The translations under genes were made by a program, and so were the position numbers. A stretch of 64,000 nucleotides of DNA from Varroa destructor (lineage: Eukaryota; Arthropoda; Arachnida; Mesostigmata; Varroidae), in contig NW_019211455.1 in NCBI RefSeq assembly GCF_002443255.2, forward strand, positions 26,028,033 to 26,092,032. The letters run 5' to 3'. Of this stretch, positions 61,801-64,000 are shown in pieces. The notes under the pieces were generated by a model, which was not told the DNA's origin, ran no database searches, and saw only the letters and a list, made by a program, of their open reading frames with translations. The first letter of the stretch is position 1; each line of letters opens with the position of its first letter.

Positions 61801-63835
61801 GGTGCTGCAGTTGTTTCAGTCGAGCTGTGTATGCTGGGTAAAAATAGGGGTCGCTGAAATCTAGATCTTTATGCAAATCTTACATACGCGTATGTGTGGG
61901 TCGAAGCAAGGGGATTTGATTAACCGTATAGTATTGAAAGGTTCTCTATCAGTCAAAACTTAAATCAGCGCGGTCTAGCCATGTTTCAGCAGATCATGCC
62001 ACGTTGCCGTTAAAACTAGCTTAGCAAATCTATATTTAACTAGGCCTGATATAGCTAACTACGTCACTTTGCTCCCAGCACGAGTTTTAAAGCTAAACTT
62101 ATAAGGTATTTTAATTACTATAGAGTTGTGCAAAAACCCACAGGCTGAGAGACACAACTACACTTTCCTCCCGAAGGCTTCATGGTACCCGAACAATCGT
62201 GTGTGATTAGGTTAATAAATAGAAAACTAGTAACATATATATTTTTCTGCGATGCTTCCTTCAATCACAACAAGATAGTAGTGGGTAAAATGCCGTTACC
62301 AAACTGAAAAAAGTAATTGTTAGTTAACCACGCATCAAACTTCCGTTCGAACAGTTCGATATCCAGTACGTCCTCTAAATCAGAGAACAGAGTCGGCCGT
62401 CCTAAGAAAAACTAACAAACTTATTTCTCATGAAATGGTGTACCAAGATTGAATTTTCAGAATTCAAATATTTCGTGTGTACAAAGCATGTATTATTGTT
62501 CTTGGCTTGCCCTAAGTGACTCGATGCTTTGATAACTTGCTTTCCTGGCGGCTTATCGCCGTTTTTAAAACTTTAATACCCTCATTCGTGATATCTTTGA
62601 GCATACATGCTCGTTTCATTCCTGTAACTAGGTATAAAGCAAAGGTGTGATCACAATAGGTGGCGGATAGCATCGGCCGATCTCTCAGGCCCCCTTGTGC
62701 AACTTAGCTTTATTATGGCAACTTAGCAAACCTTATTTGTTACCTGTTTTACTTGCGCTATTTACCGTCAGGGAAAAACAAATCGCCACGCCTGATTCCC
62801 TGAACGCGACTGTTTCTACAAGATTCCTTCGTTCACGTTATGCATCTTATGAACTTGATATACATCTACTCGACAAACGACGTAGAGCTTCGACGGTGGA
62901 TATATATCTACCGCTGCTCTTAGAGGGTCCTTCCTGTCCGCATGAAAGGACGCATCCGTTCAGCTCGATCATTGGCTGCTGTCGGTACCTATTTATTGAC
63001 TTGACTTTAACATGAGCTTTTTCTCGTTTACGTCGTCTTCTTGCTTTCATATTTCCACCGCTTCTGCCGCATTTCTTTCACCACTTGGATTTGTCCCATT
63101 TGTGCAGGGTTCTGAATCTCTCGGCCTGCCACATCATCTCGTATATGTATACGTGTTTGTCAAGTTCCCTCTATTTCTTTTCCTTAGACCTTCTTTAGTT
63201 GTCGCTGCGGCATTTTCGCCACTCTGACCAGTGCTTTTCCAATGCTTGCTTCCAATCGTCAGCACACACGACATCCATATTCCGCTTCAAGGCAATGATG
63301 ACAATAGGGAAGCGGTTGGAGAATTGCCAGCTTGCTAGTAGTATTGCCTACTAGCGTCTCGTTTGTGACGCTGATGATAAAAAGTTGATATCATCAACTA
63401 TCTAGCTGCTCGTGTTGCCTGCATTGCCAACTGACGGCAACCGTACCCTTGGTAGCCCCTCGAATGAGCTGCTCCCCCTCTTCTTCCTTTTCTCTTATTT
63501 AGAAATAGAAGCCCCCAACGACGTTGGAAAGTCGCGAGGTTTGTAGGGGTGTAGGTGTACGAGACTTAGCTTAGTCAATTCGAACAGTCGATTCGAATTT
63601 TCACTTGCTCATGCTCACATTCGCACGAGGACTGCTCTGTTTCGTCCCTCGTCCGTTTCTTCTCGTTCGTTCAGGTTGTTCCGTGTTGCCTGGCTCCCTT
63701 GTTTAGTTTCGCCGCTGTTCCATTGCTACGTGTTCACTCAACTTCTCCTCATCTTTCACGTACCCACACTCAGCACAATTCACCCTTAAACACCGCAGAA
63801 AAGCCAGGCGACAGCAGAGATAGGATCGTGGCTAT
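61800..63835. other. Right flank without a supported gene
   Basis: Short ORFs only. Small perfect palindromes occur at about 63330 (gctagtag...ctactagc) and about 63385 (agttgat atc atcaact). Confidence 0.4.
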
Positions 63836-63847
63836 CATCGCAGAGGG

Positions 63848-63894
63848 CCGCCGCCACCGCCGCCGCCACCACTGCCACTGCCATCGCCGCTGTC
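63848..63894. repeat. GCC-rich trinucleotide repeat
   Basis: Imperfect (GCC/ACC)n. On the plus strand one frame gives an Ala/Thr run continuing into GNTGTTAVSPPLKEIESVIV and ending at a TGA about 63994. The minus strand gives an Ala/Val run. It may be part of a coding exon cut by the window end, but this is not supported by splice sites. Confidence 0.6.
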
Positions 63895-64000
63895 GCAAGC
63901 GGCAATACCGGAACGACTGCCGTATCGCCGCCGCTCAAGGAGATAGAATCCGTTATAGTTGTCGTGCGAGCATCGCTTCCCCTGTCCTGCATGTGACGCT

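Overview
This is eukaryotic nuclear DNA, most likely from an arthropod. The base composition is AT-leaning, there are many (TA)n and other short tandem repeats, the introns are GT-AG, and one long gene is split into many exons. The recognisable gene encodes a protein 4.1 / coracle homologue (FERM domain plus 4.1 C-terminal domain). The large Ser/Thr/Pro-rich middle and the Glu-Gln-rich tail fit an invertebrate coracle better than a vertebrate 4.1. A mite or tick is my guess only; no species-diagnostic sequence was recognised.

Layout. 1-18 kb: mostly non-coding, with a decayed Tc1-family transposase on the minus strand (6.5-7.1 kb), a tRNA-like fragment beside a 42-bp-arm hairpin (3.9-4.16 kb), and a few weak ORF or exon candidates. 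18.0-22.7 kb: two short plus-strand exon candidates with strong splice sites. Their reading phases link to the first coracle exon and would make a short upstream ORF. A possible second mariner-like fossil lies near 19.1 kb. 22.7-34.6 kb: non-coding or intronic, AT microsatellites, and a weak minus-strand terminal-exon candidate at 27.4-27.7 kb. 34.6-49.3 kb: the coracle gene. I assembled 13 coding exons; every junction keeps the reading frame and gives a 1358-residue protein ending at TGA 49301-49303. 49.3-50.35 kb: probable 3' UTR, containing a perfect 21-bp hairpin. 50.4-58.6 kb: AT-rich, no supported gene. 58.6-61.8 kb: GC/CpG-rich block with a cluster of GC boxes, an E-box and a CRE half-site, plus splice-like signals. 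This is probably the promoter and 5' part of another gene that I cannot identify. 61.8-64 kb: no supported gene, ending in a GCC-rich repeat.

Biology. Coracle-type 4.1 proteins sit under the membrane at septate junctions. They bind the cytoplasmic tails of junctional adhesion proteins (neurexin IV class) and glycophorin-like proteins through the FERM domain. Seven consecutive internal exons carry whole-codon lengths and phase-compatible ends, so alternative splicing could change the linker without breaking the frame.
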